Source: Candidatus Acidiferrum typicum (GTDB lineage: Bacteria; Acidobacteriota; Terriglobia; Acidiferrales; UBA7541). From it: 64,000 nucleotides of DNA. The notes under the pieces are model-generated. The model had not been told where the DNA came from and did not search any database. It saw nothing but the letters and a program-made list of their open reading frames with translations. Location of the stretch: assembly GCA_002478115.1 (NCBI GenBank), contig DLMH01000198.1:1-64000 (forward strand). The letters run 5' to 3'. Each line of letters opens with the position of its first letter. The first letter of the stretch is position 1. This document shows positions 51,801 through 61,335 of this stretch, piece after piece. Both the position numbers and the translations under genes were made by a program.

Positions 51801-54110
51801 CTAATGCAATGCCGACAATTTTGCGGCCGCCGCGGAAATATACTCCGCCTCTCCTTGCAGCACCTTGGAGACAACCACGATCGCTTCTTCGGCTTGCTTC
51901 CAGCGCTTCAGTTCCAGCGCCTCGCGCACAGCCGGCAAAGTTTTGGCTTCGTAGCCGGTGTACTGCCCTGGCGCGTAGATTTCGTGCTTGAACCACGGCC
52001 GCCCGGGGAGCCCCTCCTCGCGCGTAAGCTGTTGTTCGTTTTGTGCCAGCAATAGATTTAGCGTTGCCGCAGACGCTTTGCCGAAGTCGGCTTTGGCGCT
52101 CGCCTGCTCGTACGCGCTTTTGTAAGCTTCGGCGCTCTTCGCCAGTTCCGTCACGGCGTTGTCCAGCGGCGCGAAATTCAGGAACGGCGGCACACTCTCC
52201 ATTCTTGGGGCCACCGTGGGGCGGCGCGGGTCATTGACGGCTTGGAACACGCCCTCCTCGATCTCTCTATTGCGCTCGCCAATCTCCTCCTGTTTCTCTT
52301 TCAGAAGATTCTTGAGCTGTTTGACGTAGGTCTGCATGGTCTCCGCGAAATCGGTGAACTCGAAGGGCAGGACATCCGCATCCGCCAGGCGCATCACCGT
52401 TGTGCCGCCGGTCTGCGCAAGGGCGCGTCCGTAAACGAAATCCACGTCGCTGAAATGCGTGTACCAGTAAAAATCGTCGTAAATCGAATGATAGATGCCG
52501 CCGCCATCCTCACCGTCATAACCAATGTCGAGAGAAGCTATGCCGGCGTGCTGCAGGAACGCGCCATAGTCCGACCCGGAACCGAGAGGACCCATGCGCA
52601 GATCGGCGCGGTTGCGCGCGTCCTGTCGCTCTTCCGGTGTGCTCGCGGAAGCGATGGCGCCAAGCTGCTGGCGCTTCCAGACAGACAGCTTTGTTTCCGG
52701 ATCCTGGATGTCGCGCACGACGTCATTCATCAGTTTTTCCAGCGTGTGCGAACCCTCGGCGCCAAAATAACCGCGGGCGTTGCTGTCTGAGTTGATGTAC
52801 GCAACGGCGTGCTCGCGCAATTCGTCGCCATGGTCTTCCACCCATTCCGTCGAGCCAATCAAGCCGGGCTCTTCCGCATCCCAGGCGCAATAAATAATCG
52901 TGCGTTTTGGCCTCCAGCCCTGCTTCACCAGTTCGCCCAGCGCCCGCGCTTCTTCCAGCACCGCTACCAGCCCGGAAATGGGATCCTCGGCGCCATTCAC
53001 CCACGCATCGTGATGATTCCCGCGAATGATCCACTGGTCCGCGTCCGAGGATCCGGGAATCTTCGCAATCACGTCATAGATGGGCTTCAAATCCCAATTG
53101 AACTTGACCTTCAGATGCACCTTCATCGTGCTCGGACCAACTCGATAGGTGATCGGCAGATTTCCACGCCAGTTCGCCGGGGATACCGGGCCGGCGAGCG
53201 AAGCAAGCAGCGGCTGCGCGTCTCCATAAGAAATCGGCAGCACGGGAATCTTGGTGATCACCGGAACATCCTTCAGTTCCAGGCGCTTGGCATTTTTTGT
53301 CGCGGCCACTCCGGGAGTCAGTGGATCGCCGGGATAGATGGGATCATCGGCGACACTGCCGCGCTGCGCGCCATCCTTCGGGCGGTAAGCGCCGGCGGGA
53401 AACGTTTCGCCTTGAAAATAGCCGTCTTCGTGAGGATCGGAGTAAATCAGGCAGCCGAGCGCGCCGTGCTCCGCGGCAACCTTGGGCTTGATGCCGCGCC
53501 AGGAATGGCCGTAGCGCGCAATCACGATTGCCCCTTTCACGGAAACACCCAGCTTTTCCAGTTGTTCGTAATCTTCCGGTATCCCGTAATTTACGTAGAC
53601 GAGAGGCGCGGTGACATCTCCATCCCTGGAAAACGCGTTGAAGGTTGGCAATTGCTCGGACTTCTGGTTGGAAGTGGGATCTTCCGGCAAGCTGGGTTCC
53701 TCGAGTTTTGCAGTAAATTTTGTCCGGCAATCCGTTCCGCTCGCGCCGCTGCAATCGAGCAATTCAACCTGCCGCTCCTTCGGCGTGGGAAAGAGCACGT
53801 CGTAAGACTCGATGTGCGTCTCCCATCCGAATTCCTTGAACTTTGCCGCGATCCACTCGGCGTTGTCCTTGTCGTAGGGAGAGCCGACGTGATGCGGCCG
53901 CGCTGAAAGCCGCTGCATGTAGGCGCGAAGATTTTCCGGGCTCGGGATGGCGCGCAGCTTCTCTTCCCACTGCCGCTCGACGCGCGAGGATTCAGCGGAA
54001 TAGCCGTACAGCGGCTTGTCATCGGCGGCAACATGGGCGCGAATAGGGGCAAGAGAGATTCCCGCGAGCAGAAGCCCGGACACCAGCCACGGACGGTAAG
54101 TCATCTTCAT
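51801..54110 (-). CDS. M28-family peptidase (glutamate carboxypeptidase II-like)
   Basis: 769 residues, with a signal peptide (MKMTYRPWLVSGLLLAGISL..IRAH), a PA insert (GVSVKGAIVIARYGHSWRG), an M28 catalytic domain, and a transferrin-receptor-like helical dimerisation end. Zinc-site residues are in order: IIRGNHHDAWVNGAEDPISG (His and Asp), the general base in CAWDAEEPGLIGSTEW, VAYINSDSN (Asp), and GGGIYHSIYDDFYW (His). It is thus probably active as a carboxypeptidase on acidic or other peptides outside the cytoplasm. AAAGGA precedes the ATG at 54110; upstream frame is not coding. Confidence 0.93.
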   Translation of the reverse strand: MKMTYRPWLVSGLLLAGISLAPIRAHVAADDKPLYGYSAESSRVERQWEEKLRAIPSPENLRAYMQRLSARPHHVGSPYDKDNAEWIAAKFKEFGWETHIESYDVLFPTPKERQVELLDCSGASGTDCRTKFTAKLEEPSLPEDPTSNQKSEQLPTFNAFSRDGDVTAPLVYVNYGIPEDYEQLEKLGVSVKGAIVIARYGHSWRGIKPKVAAEHGALGCLIYSDPHEDGYFQGETFPAGAYRPKDGAQRGSVADDPIYPGDPLTPGVAATKNAKRLELKDVPVITKIPVLPISYGDAQPLLASLAGPVSPANWRGNLPITYRVGPSTMKVHLKVKFNWDLKPIYDVIAKIPGSSDADQWIIRGNHHDAWVNGAEDPISGLVAVLEEARALGELVKQGWRPKRTIIYCAWDAEEPGLIGSTEWVEDHGDELREHAVAYINSDSNARGYFGAEGSHTLEKLMNDVVRDIQDPETKLSVWKRQQLGAIASASTPEERQDARNRADLRMGPLGSGSDYGAFLQHAGIASLDIGYDGEDGGGIYHSIYDDFYWYTHFSDVDFVYGRALAQTGGTTVMRLADADVLPFEFTDFAETMQTYVKQLKNLLKEKQEEIGERNREIEEGVFQAVNDPRRPTVAPRMESVPPFLNFAPLDNAVTELAKSAEAYKSAYEQASAKADFGKASAATLNLLLAQNEQQLTREEGLPGRPWFKHEIYAPGQYTGYEAKTLPAVREALELKRWKQAEEAIVVVSKVLQGEAEYISAAAAKLSALH

Positions 54111-54196
54111 TCTTTTATCCTTTGATCGTGTGGGATGAATTATTCCCCGATTCGATGGGACCCGTAAACAACCATATTGGTTAGCGGGAGGAAAAA

Positions 54197-55981
54197 TCAA
54201 CTGTTCACCGTCCGGGTGACCCGGGTTTGACGAATTCCGAGAACCGTGAAGCCTGCCAGAAAAAGCAGCACCGCGATGCTCAACAGGCCTCCGCGGAAAC
54301 TTCCCGTGAGCGTGCGCAAATACCCGATCCAGTAAGGGCCGAGTCCGCTGCCCAGATTCCCGATGGCGTTGATGAAGGCAATCCCCGCCGCTGCGGTCTT
54401 GGCGTCCAGCGTCCCCGAAGCCAGCACCCAAAACGGCCCCATCATGCTGAACTCCGCCGCCATGGCGATCGTGAAAGCGGCGACCGTGGCCGGGACGGTC
54501 GTCGCGAACGCAGCAGCCGCAAGGGCAAAGCAGGTGATGAACGCGGGGAGCGCGACGTGCCAGTCACGTTCGCCCGTACGATCGGAATGCGCGCCGACGA
54601 TGACCATGGCGATGGCCGCCGCCAAATACGGAATGGCTGCCAGCAGCCCAATCACGAAAGGGCTAATTCCTGAAAGCGCTCTGACTGCCGTGGGCAGCCA
54701 CAACCCGATGCTATAAGCACAGGCTACGGCGCTGAAATAGATGAAGGAAAACCCCCAGACACGCACATTCATCAGCATAGACAAAATGCCGGCAGGCGCT
54801 GCCCGCTCCTTCGAAGCAGCAATTTCGTCACTGCGCAACGCCGAGACGAGCCACGCCAGATCGTCCGCGGAGAGCCAGCGCGCCTTTTCCGGCCGGTCCG
54901 TCAGAAAGAAGTACGCTACAAAACCCAACAAAATCGCCGGGATGCCTTCGAGCAGAAAGAGCCATTGCCAGCCTGCCAGGCCGGCGCGCCGGTGAAATCC
55001 CAGCAGCGCGCCGGAGATCGGCCCGCCGATGACTCCCGAAATCGGGCCCGCCATTATGAACAGCGCCAGGGCGCGCGCCCGCACTGCCGCGGGAAACCAG
55101 TTGCGCAGGTAATAGATGACGCCGGGAAAGAAGCCCGCCTCTGCGGCGCCGAGCAGAAATCGCATCGTGTAGAAGGACCTTGCGGAGCCCACGAACATCA
55201 TGGAAGCGGATATTCCGCCCCACAGAATCATCAGGAAGGCTATCCAGCGGCGCGCACCAAATTTTTGCATCGCCATGTTGCTGGGAACCTGAAACAAAAA
55301 GTAGCCAAGAAAGAAAATCCCGGCGCCCAGTCCGTACACGGCGTCGCTGAATTTCAACTGACTCTGCATCTGCAGCGCGGCAAATCCCACGTTGATGCGG
55401 TCGAGATAAGCCACCACGTAGAGAAGAAAAAGAAACGGCAGCAGTCGCCATAGCAAACGATGGATGACCGCGTCGCCTGAACTGGCGGATGCGCAAGGCG
55501 AGAGCCCGTAATGCGCCAGCATTTTCGCGACTAACTCCTTCGCGGAGAGCGTGACATCCAGATCGAGGGCGTCGCCGGGCTCCTCCAGCATCGCGAATTG
55601 GTCCGCCAGGATGGACGTGCCCGCAAAATGCGCGTGGCGTTCTTGAATCCGCTGCTGGATGACCTCGTAGGAACCCTTCAGGTAAACAACACGAAGGTCG
55701 AGGCCTGCAGCGAGGATCTCCCGGTAAGACTTCTTCAAAGCCGAACACGCCAGAACAGCATTCTCCTTTTGCCCGTCCAGGCGCACCAACTCCGCGTGCA
55801 TCGCCTGCAGCCAGGGGATGCGGTCATCCTCCGTCAGATGTATCCCGCGGCGCATTTTGGCTTTGTTTTCCGGGGAGTGGAAATCGTCGGCATCCAGAGA
55901 CGTCCAGCCGAGTTGCACAGCGAGCTGCGAACCCACGGTGGATTTACCCGATCCAGCTACGCCCATGATGAGAAGGATCAT
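54197..55981 (-). CDS. Gluconokinase-MFS transporter fusion protein
   Basis: 594 residues in one frame. Residues 1-~165 are a gluconokinase: P-loop IMGVAGSGKSTVG, SLDADDFHSPENKAKM, GIHLTEDDRIPWLQAMH, CSALKKSYREIL and LKGSYEVIQQRIQERHAHF. From ~residue 180 to the end is a twelve-helix transporter of the anion:cation symporter (MFS) type: FLLYVVAYLDRINVGFAAL, AEAGFFPGVIYYLRNWF. A short linker (CASASSGDAV) joins them. The obvious role is gluconate or sugar-acid uptake with immediate phosphorylation at the inner face. AGGGG precedes the ATG at 55981; an upstream ATG at 56023 is less likely. Confidence 0.85.
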   Translation of the reverse strand: MILLIMGVAGSGKSTVGSQLAVQLGWTSLDADDFHSPENKAKMRRGIHLTEDDRIPWLQAMHAELVRLDGQKENAVLACSALKKSYREILAAGLDLRVVYLKGSYEVIQQRIQERHAHFAGTSILADQFAMLEEPGDALDLDVTLSAKELVAKMLAHYGLSPCASASSGDAVIHRLLWRLLPFLFLLYVVAYLDRINVGFAALQMQSQLKFSDAVYGLGAGIFFLGYFLFQVPSNMAMQKFGARRWIAFLMILWGGISASMMFVGSARSFYTMRFLLGAAEAGFFPGVIYYLRNWFPAAVRARALALFIMAGPISGVIGGPISGALLGFHRRAGLAGWQWLFLLEGIPAILLGFVAYFFLTDRPEKARWLSADDLAWLVSALRSDEIAASKERAAPAGILSMLMNVRVWGFSFIYFSAVACAYSIGLWLPTAVRALSGISPFVIGLLAAIPYLAAAIAMVIVGAHSDRTGERDWHVALPAFITCFALAAAAFATTVPATVAAFTIAMAAEFSMMGPFWVLASGTLDAKTAAAGIAFINAIGNLGSGLGPYWIGYLRTLTGSFRGGLLSIAVLLFLAGFTVLGIRQTRVTRTVNS

Positions 55982-56073
55982 GAAGCCCCTTGCAAAGGGA
56001 AAAGTGTGTCGCAGGAACCGCACGATGTCCAGCGGCAGGCGGAATTGCTTCCCGCTGGGAAGAGCGAACGGGC

Positions 56074-57399
56074 TTATACACGGCGGAGAATGATGTGCGA
56101 AATTTCCGGCGGGACACCCAGGCGCACCGGAGCGCCCACCGTTCCCAATCCACGGTTGACGTAAAGCGCCGCCAGGCCCTTCGGCGCGTTGGGCATCAGC
56201 TTGATCGTCTCGCCCATGCGCTGCGGATCATTCGGCATCAGCAGCGGACGGTGATACAGCCCGGCAATGTAATCGGTGATGAATTGCGCCGGGCTAAGGC
56301 TGACATCCAGAATCTCCACCTTCACCTGCCCGCCGTGCGTATGCCCCGAAAGCGTCAGTTCAATGCCCAATTCCGCGGCGCGATTGAACGAATTGGGATT
56401 GTGGGAGAGCAGCAGGTTCGGAATGTCGCGGCGCACCAGCGGCTCCAGATTGTCCAGCATCTGCATCTTGCGGCCGCTGGGCATGCGTTCGCGCTGGTAA
56501 TCCACGCCAATCAGATTCAATTCCGCGCCCTTATACGTAATGACCGCATTTTCGCGCCGCAGCAGTTTCATGCCTGCTTGTTGGTAGAGCTTTTCGGCAA
56601 GATCCTCGGCGCGCGCGTATATCTCATGGTTGCCATTGCATCCATAAACGCCCAAAGGCGCTCTCAAGTGGCGCACTTCTTCGACACATTCGGCGATGGA
56701 ATCGTGCATGCCGGTGATGAGGTCGCCCGTAACCACGGCCAGATCTGCGCCAACATCGTTAGCCATGTCCACGGCGCGGCGCACCGATTCGCGCGTCATG
56801 TAGCCGCTGAGGTGAATGTCGCTGAGCTGGACGATTTCCAGCCCGTCGAGTTCCGGTGGCAAGTTCGCCAGCGGGATCTCGATCCGCCGCACTTCGTACC
56901 GCAAGCGTTCCGCGGCAAATCCGTACATGACGCTCAGAAACGGCGCCACGCCGGCCACCACGCTGGCCGTCTTGAAAAAAGTGCGGCGCGAGGGATCAGC
57001 AACGAAATCTTCCGCCACCGCGGGCCGCGCCAACACCGAAGACAAGGAAGGAGGTGCCGGCCTCTGCACGCGATGCCAAGCCCATTCCACGGTGTGCACC
57101 GCCTTCACGGCGAAATACGCCGCTAGGGCGCTGAAAAACCACAATCCCGCAAAAGCCTCAATCGGAGAATGAGTTGGGAGGAAACGTCCGTGATCCTGCC
57201 GCAGACTATCGGCAATCGCCACTATGATCAGCAACAGCCCGGCGAAATACATCAACCGCACGCCCACGCGAACCCACACGCGGCCCCAATTCGATGTGAC
57301 CCGCCAAAGTGTCCGGTACCAGAAGCGTTGCGATAGAAACAGCGAGGCCAACAGGCCCAGCCCCACCGCACTCCGCAGCAAAATCCAACTCCAATTCAA
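56074..57399 (-). CDS. Membrane-anchored metallophosphoesterase
   Basis: 441 residues. About four N-terminal membrane segments (LRSAVGLGLLASLFL, RLMYFAGLLLIIVAIAD, SPIEAFAGLWFFSALAAYFA, and one after RRTFFKTASVV), then a calcineurin-type phosphoesterase: VQLSDIHLSGY, VVTGDLITGMHDS, GNHEIYARA, LLSHNPN, and LTLSGHTHGGQVKV. The five metal-binding blocks are intact. The relatives are YkuE/YaeI-like; the substrate may be a lipid-linked phosphate, inferred from the location. The TTG at 57399 follows GGGAG by eight bases. A twin-arginine-like RRTFF sits just before the last helix. Confidence 0.88.
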   Translation of the reverse strand: MNWSWILLRSAVGLGLLASLFLSQRFWYRTLWRVTSNWGRVWVRVGVRLMYFAGLLLIIVAIADSLRQDHGRFLPTHSPIEAFAGLWFFSALAAYFAVKAVHTVEWAWHRVQRPAPPSLSSVLARPAVAEDFVADPSRRTFFKTASVVAGVAPFLSVMYGFAAERLRYEVRRIEIPLANLPPELDGLEIVQLSDIHLSGYMTRESVRRAVDMANDVGADLAVVTGDLITGMHDSIAECVEEVRHLRAPLGVYGCNGNHEIYARAEDLAEKLYQQAGMKLLRRENAVITYKGAELNLIGVDYQRERMPSGRKMQMLDNLEPLVRRDIPNLLLSHNPNSFNRAAELGIELTLSGHTHGGQVKVEILDVSLSPAQFITDYIAGLYHRPLLMPNDPQRMGETIKLMPNAPKGLAALYVNRGLGTVGAPVRLGVPPEISHIILRRV

Positions 57400-57650
57400 C
57401 GCTGGTTCTCCCTCAGTGGCAAAGAATTAGAATACCACGCCCGCCGCCCAATTCCGTGAGCTTGTGACTTACTCCGCACGAAGAGTAACCCGTCTGCTTT
57501 CAAGCTTTTGTAGCCACGCTCGGCAATTCCGGCGTATCATGACAATCCTCGGACGCCGGTTTCATCACCTTTCCGGCTCGCGAACAACTTCCCATCAACT
57601 CGTGCGTCTGATATATCGGCCCTCTGCCGGGAAAATTGAAGGAGAGAAAA

Positions 57651-58337
57651 ATGAGAAAGATCCCTGTGCTTGCTGCAGTTTTGTTTGCCGCGTGTCTTGC
57701 CGTCCTTCCGATTCGCGCACAAGACATGAACATGAAAAAGGCTGTGCCGAAGCCCGCGCTCAGTCCCTCGGAAGCCGTGCTGGAGCAATGGAACGACATT
57801 GGGCGAAAGCTCATCGCCATGGCCGAGGATTTTCCGGAAGACAAGTACGGATACAAACCCGCCCCGGAATCCCGGACGTTTGGCGCGATGCTCCTGCATG
57901 TCTCGGCTTCCATGTATTACTTCACGGATTTCGCTGAAAGCAAGAAGCCCCGCTATCCGGACGACCCCAAGCAGGACAATCTGAAGACCAAGGCCCAGAT
58001 CGTGGCCTTTGTGAAGCAGTGTGTCGCGGACGGCGCCGACGAAATCAAGAAGAAGGGCGACAATGGTTTGAATGAAGCCGTCAACGACGGCGCGCCGCAT
58101 CTCGACCGCCTCTATGCCCTCGCCTATGGCCTGATCGAGCATTCCGGCGAACACTACGGCGCGCTCGTCGTCTACTACCGCAAAACAATGACATGGTTCC
58201 CCCGGAATCGCGCCCCAAGAAGTAATTCACCCTGCAGGGGTGCGGCCCCTCTGCAACCCTCCTTTCCAAGCAGCCAGCATCTCTACAGGCTGCCGAAGAA
58301 ATCTTTTTCTTTAGGAGGCCGGGGCTTTAGCCCCTGA
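57651..58337 (+). CDS. DinB-like exported protein with a 3' frameshift
   Basis: 228 residues as read, the last ~45 probably spurious. A signal peptide (MRKIPVLAAVLFAACLAVLP) leads into a DinB/DUF664-type four-helix bundle: GRKLIAMAEDFPEDKYGYKP, SRTFGAMLLHVSASMYYFTD, ALAYGLIEHSGEHYGALVVY. The metal-type histidines H (LLHVSA) and HSGEHYG are kept. After YYRK the frame reads into intergenic repeat sequence; one extra A in the run at 58182-58185 would instead give KNNDMVPPESRPKK and a TAA at 58223-58225, which is the usual family end. GGAGAG precedes the ATG at 57651. Confidence 0.75.
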   Translation: MRKIPVLAAVLFAACLAVLPIRAQDMNMKKAVPKPALSPSEAVLEQWNDIGRKLIAMAEDFPEDKYGYKPAPESRTFGAMLLHVSASMYYFTDFAESKKPRYPDDPKQDNLKTKAQIVAFVKQCVADGADEIKKKGDNGLNEAVNDGAPHLDRLYALAYGLIEHSGEHYGALVVYYRKTMTWFPRNRAPRSNSPCRGAAPLQPSFPSSQHLYRLPKKSFSLGGRGFSP

Positions 58338-58370
58338 AGCGAGCCTTTCCCCGGTTTCTCCACAACCGCT
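58226..58370. repeat. Palindromic intergenic repeats (CCCCTG hairpins)
   Basis: Two hairpins, GCAGGGG/CCCCTCTGC (58234-58254) and GGGGCT-TT-AGCCCC (58321-58334), with no gene between the convergent stops. They resemble the dispersed short palindromes at 41021, 60661 and 62660, and may terminate both genes. Confidence 0.5.
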
Positions 58371-60488
58371 TCAGTCCGTTGAACCCGTCACAGTCCCCGC
58401 AATTCCCTTTTGCAGCAGTCTTTGCAACTCCTCTGCGTCACCAATCGGCGGCAGGCACGTATTTCCCGCGCATACAATCGCCAGCGCTTTCTCCCTCGGC
58501 AAATGCGGCATAGTCTGGCGTAGCGCCCCCGGCAGGTTTTCAAGCGGCGCTTCCGGTGTCACGCGCAGAACCGCCTTGCCAAGGCGAAACACATTGTTCG
58601 CGGCGTCTTCGAGCTTCTGCGCCGCGGCGTCGCCGCTAGCTCCCGTAATCACCACTTGTGTCGGGTGTTCCGCGAACAAAGTCGCCGCCAGCCCGTACGT
58701 TGCCGCAAACAAACCGTATTGCGGCGCCACACCCGCGAACGCTTCTAGTGTTTTCCTTGCCCAATCGTGATACCGGACATCGTCCGTGTACGCATGCATC
58801 CGCGTCAGCGCCAAAACAGCCACGGAATTCGCTCCCGGCGTCGGCGAATCCTGGAACGGCTTGCGCCGCACCTCCAGCCCGCCCATCGCCGGCGCATCCG
58901 AAGCCCGATCGAGAAATCCCCCGCCCTCCGCGTCGCCGTACTTCTCGATGGCTACGTCCATCGTTCGCTGCGCCGCATGAAAATAACGCGGATCAAGCGT
59001 AGCTTCGTACCCATCCAGCAGCGCCAGCACACCGAGCACCTGGTCATCCAGCGATCCGCGCAGTGCCGGCCCGCCAATGCGATGCGCAAACCCCTGCTCC
59101 TCGCTCCACGCCTCCCGCAGCATTCTGTCCAGCGTCTTCCGCGCGAACGCTCCACAACTTTCGCCCACGGACCCGGAAAGAATGCGCGCAGCCTCAAAAT
59201 AGGCGGAAACAAACATGGCATTCCAACCGACATACATCGTCTTGTCTACAAATGGAGTTGGCCGGGGCATCCTGGCCTGCAACATTTCGCCTTTTGCCTT
59301 CGCGATCACCAGCCGCACTTGCGCCTCGTCGAGCCCCAGCGTCTTGGCAATCTCGCCGGCATCCCGCGCGATCCACAGGATATTCTTGGACGGGTTGTGG
59401 TGCATCTCGCCGTGCGGCTCTATATCGTAGTAGAGCTCCATGACCCGCGCCTTTTCGCCGGAAAGTGCGCCCCACAACTCCTCCAAGGTCCACGTGAAAT
59501 AATCACCATCGTCATCCAGAGAGTAGTCCGCGTCCTGGCTGGCGTAGTAACCGCCCTGCTCACGATCAGACAAAACCTCGTTCACCCAGTCGACGATGCT
59601 CTCTGCCGTCTCGCGCAAGATCGGATTCCGCGTTACCTGCCAGCCATGCAAGTAGTTCTTTAGCAATTCCGAATTGTCGTAGCTCATCTTCTCGAAATGC
59701 GGCACTAGCCAGCGCTCGTCCACGGAGTAACGGTGGAAACCTCCCGCCAATTGGTCGTACACCCCGCCCTTCGCCATCTTCTCGAGCGTTGTCTCCGCCA
59801 TCGCCAGCAGGTGTTTCTCTCCCGTCTGGCGATAGCGCTCCAGCACAAGATCAATCGCCGAAGCGTGCGGGAATTTCGGCGCTTGCCCAAATCCCCCGTT
59901 GCGAATATCGAATAATTGCGTGATCGCCCTTATCTGCGCGTCCACAATGCTCAAATCAAATTCCGCGCGCGCTCCAGAGAACGCCTCCGCTTTCGCCACG
60001 GCCTCCGCCAGCGCTTCCGCCGTGCGCGCCAAATCCTCGCGTTTCTGCTTGTAAGCATCGGCCACCGCCAGCAGCACCCGGCGGAATCCCGGCCGCCCCA
60101 TCTGGTCCTCCGGCGGAAAATAGGTGCCGCCAAAAAACGGCTTCCCGTCGGGCATCAAAAATCCGGTAAGCGGCCAGCCGCCCTGCCCGCTGATCGCGCT
60201 GATCGCGGACTGGTAGCGGGAATCCACGTCGGGCCGCTCGTCGCGATCCACCTTCACCGGCACAAAATGTTGGTTGATAATTTTGGCGATTTCCGCGTTT
60301 TCGTAGCTTTCTCGGTCGATGACGTGGCACCAGTGACACCACACCGCGCCAATGTCCAACAGTATCGGCTTATCCTCGGTCTTCGCGCGCGTGAAAGCGC
60401 TCTCTCCCCATTCATGCCAGTGGATGGGCTGGTGGGCCGCCGAACGCAAATAAGGGCTCGCCGAATCCTTCAACCGGTTTTCACTCAC
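58371..60488 (-). CDS. Thioredoxin-domain protein (YyaL/SSP411, DUF255)
   Basis: 705 residues. An N-terminal thioredoxin-like domain (SENRLKDSASPYLRSAAHQP, then GAVWCHWCHVIDRES with the CxxC, VKVDRDERPDVDSRYQ) and a long (alpha/alpha)6 barrel part (PHFEKMSYDNSELLKNYL, FAHRIGGPALRGSLDDQVL). The family length and motifs fit full-size YyaL. Its function is not settled; redox or glycan-related roles have been suggested for relatives. The GTG at 60488 was chosen because it begins the family's usual SENRLKDS start and a GGGAG site lies before it; the frame is open further to 60545. Confidence 0.9.
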   Translation of the reverse strand: MSENRLKDSASPYLRSAAHQPIHWHEWGESAFTRAKTEDKPILLDIGAVWCHWCHVIDRESYENAEIAKIINQHFVPVKVDRDERPDVDSRYQSAISAISGQGGWPLTGFLMPDGKPFFGGTYFPPEDQMGRPGFRRVLLAVADAYKQKREDLARTAEALAEAVAKAEAFSGARAEFDLSIVDAQIRAITQLFDIRNGGFGQAPKFPHASAIDLVLERYRQTGEKHLLAMAETTLEKMAKGGVYDQLAGGFHRYSVDERWLVPHFEKMSYDNSELLKNYLHGWQVTRNPILRETAESIVDWVNEVLSDREQGGYYASQDADYSLDDDGDYFTWTLEELWGALSGEKARVMELYYDIEPHGEMHHNPSKNILWIARDAGEIAKTLGLDEAQVRLVIAKAKGEMLQARMPRPTPFVDKTMYVGWNAMFVSAYFEAARILSGSVGESCGAFARKTLDRMLREAWSEEQGFAHRIGGPALRGSLDDQVLGVLALLDGYEATLDPRYFHAAQRTMDVAIEKYGDAEGGGFLDRASDAPAMGGLEVRRKPFQDSPTPGANSVAVLALTRMHAYTDDVRYHDWARKTLEAFAGVAPQYGLFAATYGLAATLFAEHPTQVVITGASGDAAAQKLEDAANNVFRLGKAVLRVTPEAPLENLPGALRQTMPHLPREKALAIVCAGNTCLPPIGDAEELQRLLQKGIAGTVTGSTD

Positions 60489-60660
60489 GTGGTGATTTCT
60501 CCCGTGCCGGGTCCTAGATTTATCCCGAAATCCGAAGCTGGCCAATTGCAGGCGAGCGCATCTCGTTCTGTTTCAAATGATTATCTTGTGGAAACCCGAC
60601 CTCGCCGAAGTTGGCTTCTCCCACAACATCCAACGCCAAAAATCTGTCATTTCGACCTCA

Positions 60661-60683
60661 GGGACGGCGCTTTTTGCCGTCCC
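60661..60683. repeat. Palindromic intergenic hairpin
   Basis: GGGACGGC (60661-60668) and GCCGTCCC (60676-60683) form a perfect eight-base stem with a T-rich loop, inside a short CATTTCGACC...GGAGCGGAGAAA repeat-like block. It lies in the 328-base interval 60489-60816, which otherwise holds nothing I can recognise. Confidence 0.5.
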
Positions 60684-60816
60684 GGAGCGGAGAAAACCCT
60701 CTTCGACTTCGGATTTCAGGTTTATCCGCTGCCAGCCGCGGCCCTGATCTTAGAAAAGTGCTCGTTTCCGCAATCGGCCGCTCCAGATAGCCGCCCCTCC
60801 CAAACGGTGAATGCGT

Positions 60817-61293
60817 CTACTGGACCTGGTCGCCGGGGCCCAGATCGCGCGGGTCCAGCGGCTTTCTTCCGGCGTAGCCTTCATCCTGGCGGTGATAATA
60901 GCGAATGCGGTCTTCTCCCAGCTTCCAGCACAAATAAACTTCCTCGTTGCCGATGACCGACGGGAAATCGAGCAAACCAACTTCCAGATCCTTGATCAGG
61001 CAGCCCGTGGAAAGAATCTTTTCGAGATTCGTTTTCATGATCTCGGCCAGGGCTTGATGCTCCATGCGCTTTGCGGCCAGTTTGGCGTATGGCACGAGTA
61101 TGCCGCCCATCATCAGGATGCGCGTGGAAACCGCGGTGAGCTCCTCTTCGAGCGCACCGAGTTTCTTGCGCGCCCCGATGGCCTCGATCAAAAAAGGCTC
61201 AAGTTCACGGCGCGTGCGTTCCGCCTCCGTCAGCGTGAACAAATGCTGCGGTTCTTCCGGTAGATCGTCCCGGTCTTCGTCGTTATCCGCCAT
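60817..61293 (-). CDS. DUF2203 family protein
   Basis: 158 residues of soluble protein with a charged opening (MADNDEDRDDLPEEPQHLFT), a TLTEAERTRRELEPFL helix of the DUF2203 family, a helical middle with an LMMGGILVPYA stretch, a LEVGLLDFPSVIGNEEVYLC block, and the ending WKLGEDRIRYYHRQDEGYAG, which is characteristic. Function unknown. The gene starts 42 bases after the nadA stop on the same strand, so it is probably cotranscribed with nadA. Confidence 0.87.
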   Translation of the reverse strand: MADNDEDRDDLPEEPQHLFTLTEAERTRRELEPFLIEAIGARKKLGALEEELTAVSTRILMMGGILVPYAKLAAKRMEHQALAEIMKTNLEKILSTGCLIKDLEVGLLDFPSVIGNEEVYLCWKLGEDRIRYYHRQDEGYAGRKPLDPRDLGPGDQVQ

Positions 61294-61335
61294 GCCTTCT
61301 CCGTCGCTCTTTCCCCGCCCAGCCCGAATTCGCCG

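Noticed and set aside
52809..53906. Long plus-strand frame opposite the M28 peptidase
   Set aside because: Antisense shadow of a gene with intact zinc-site residues.
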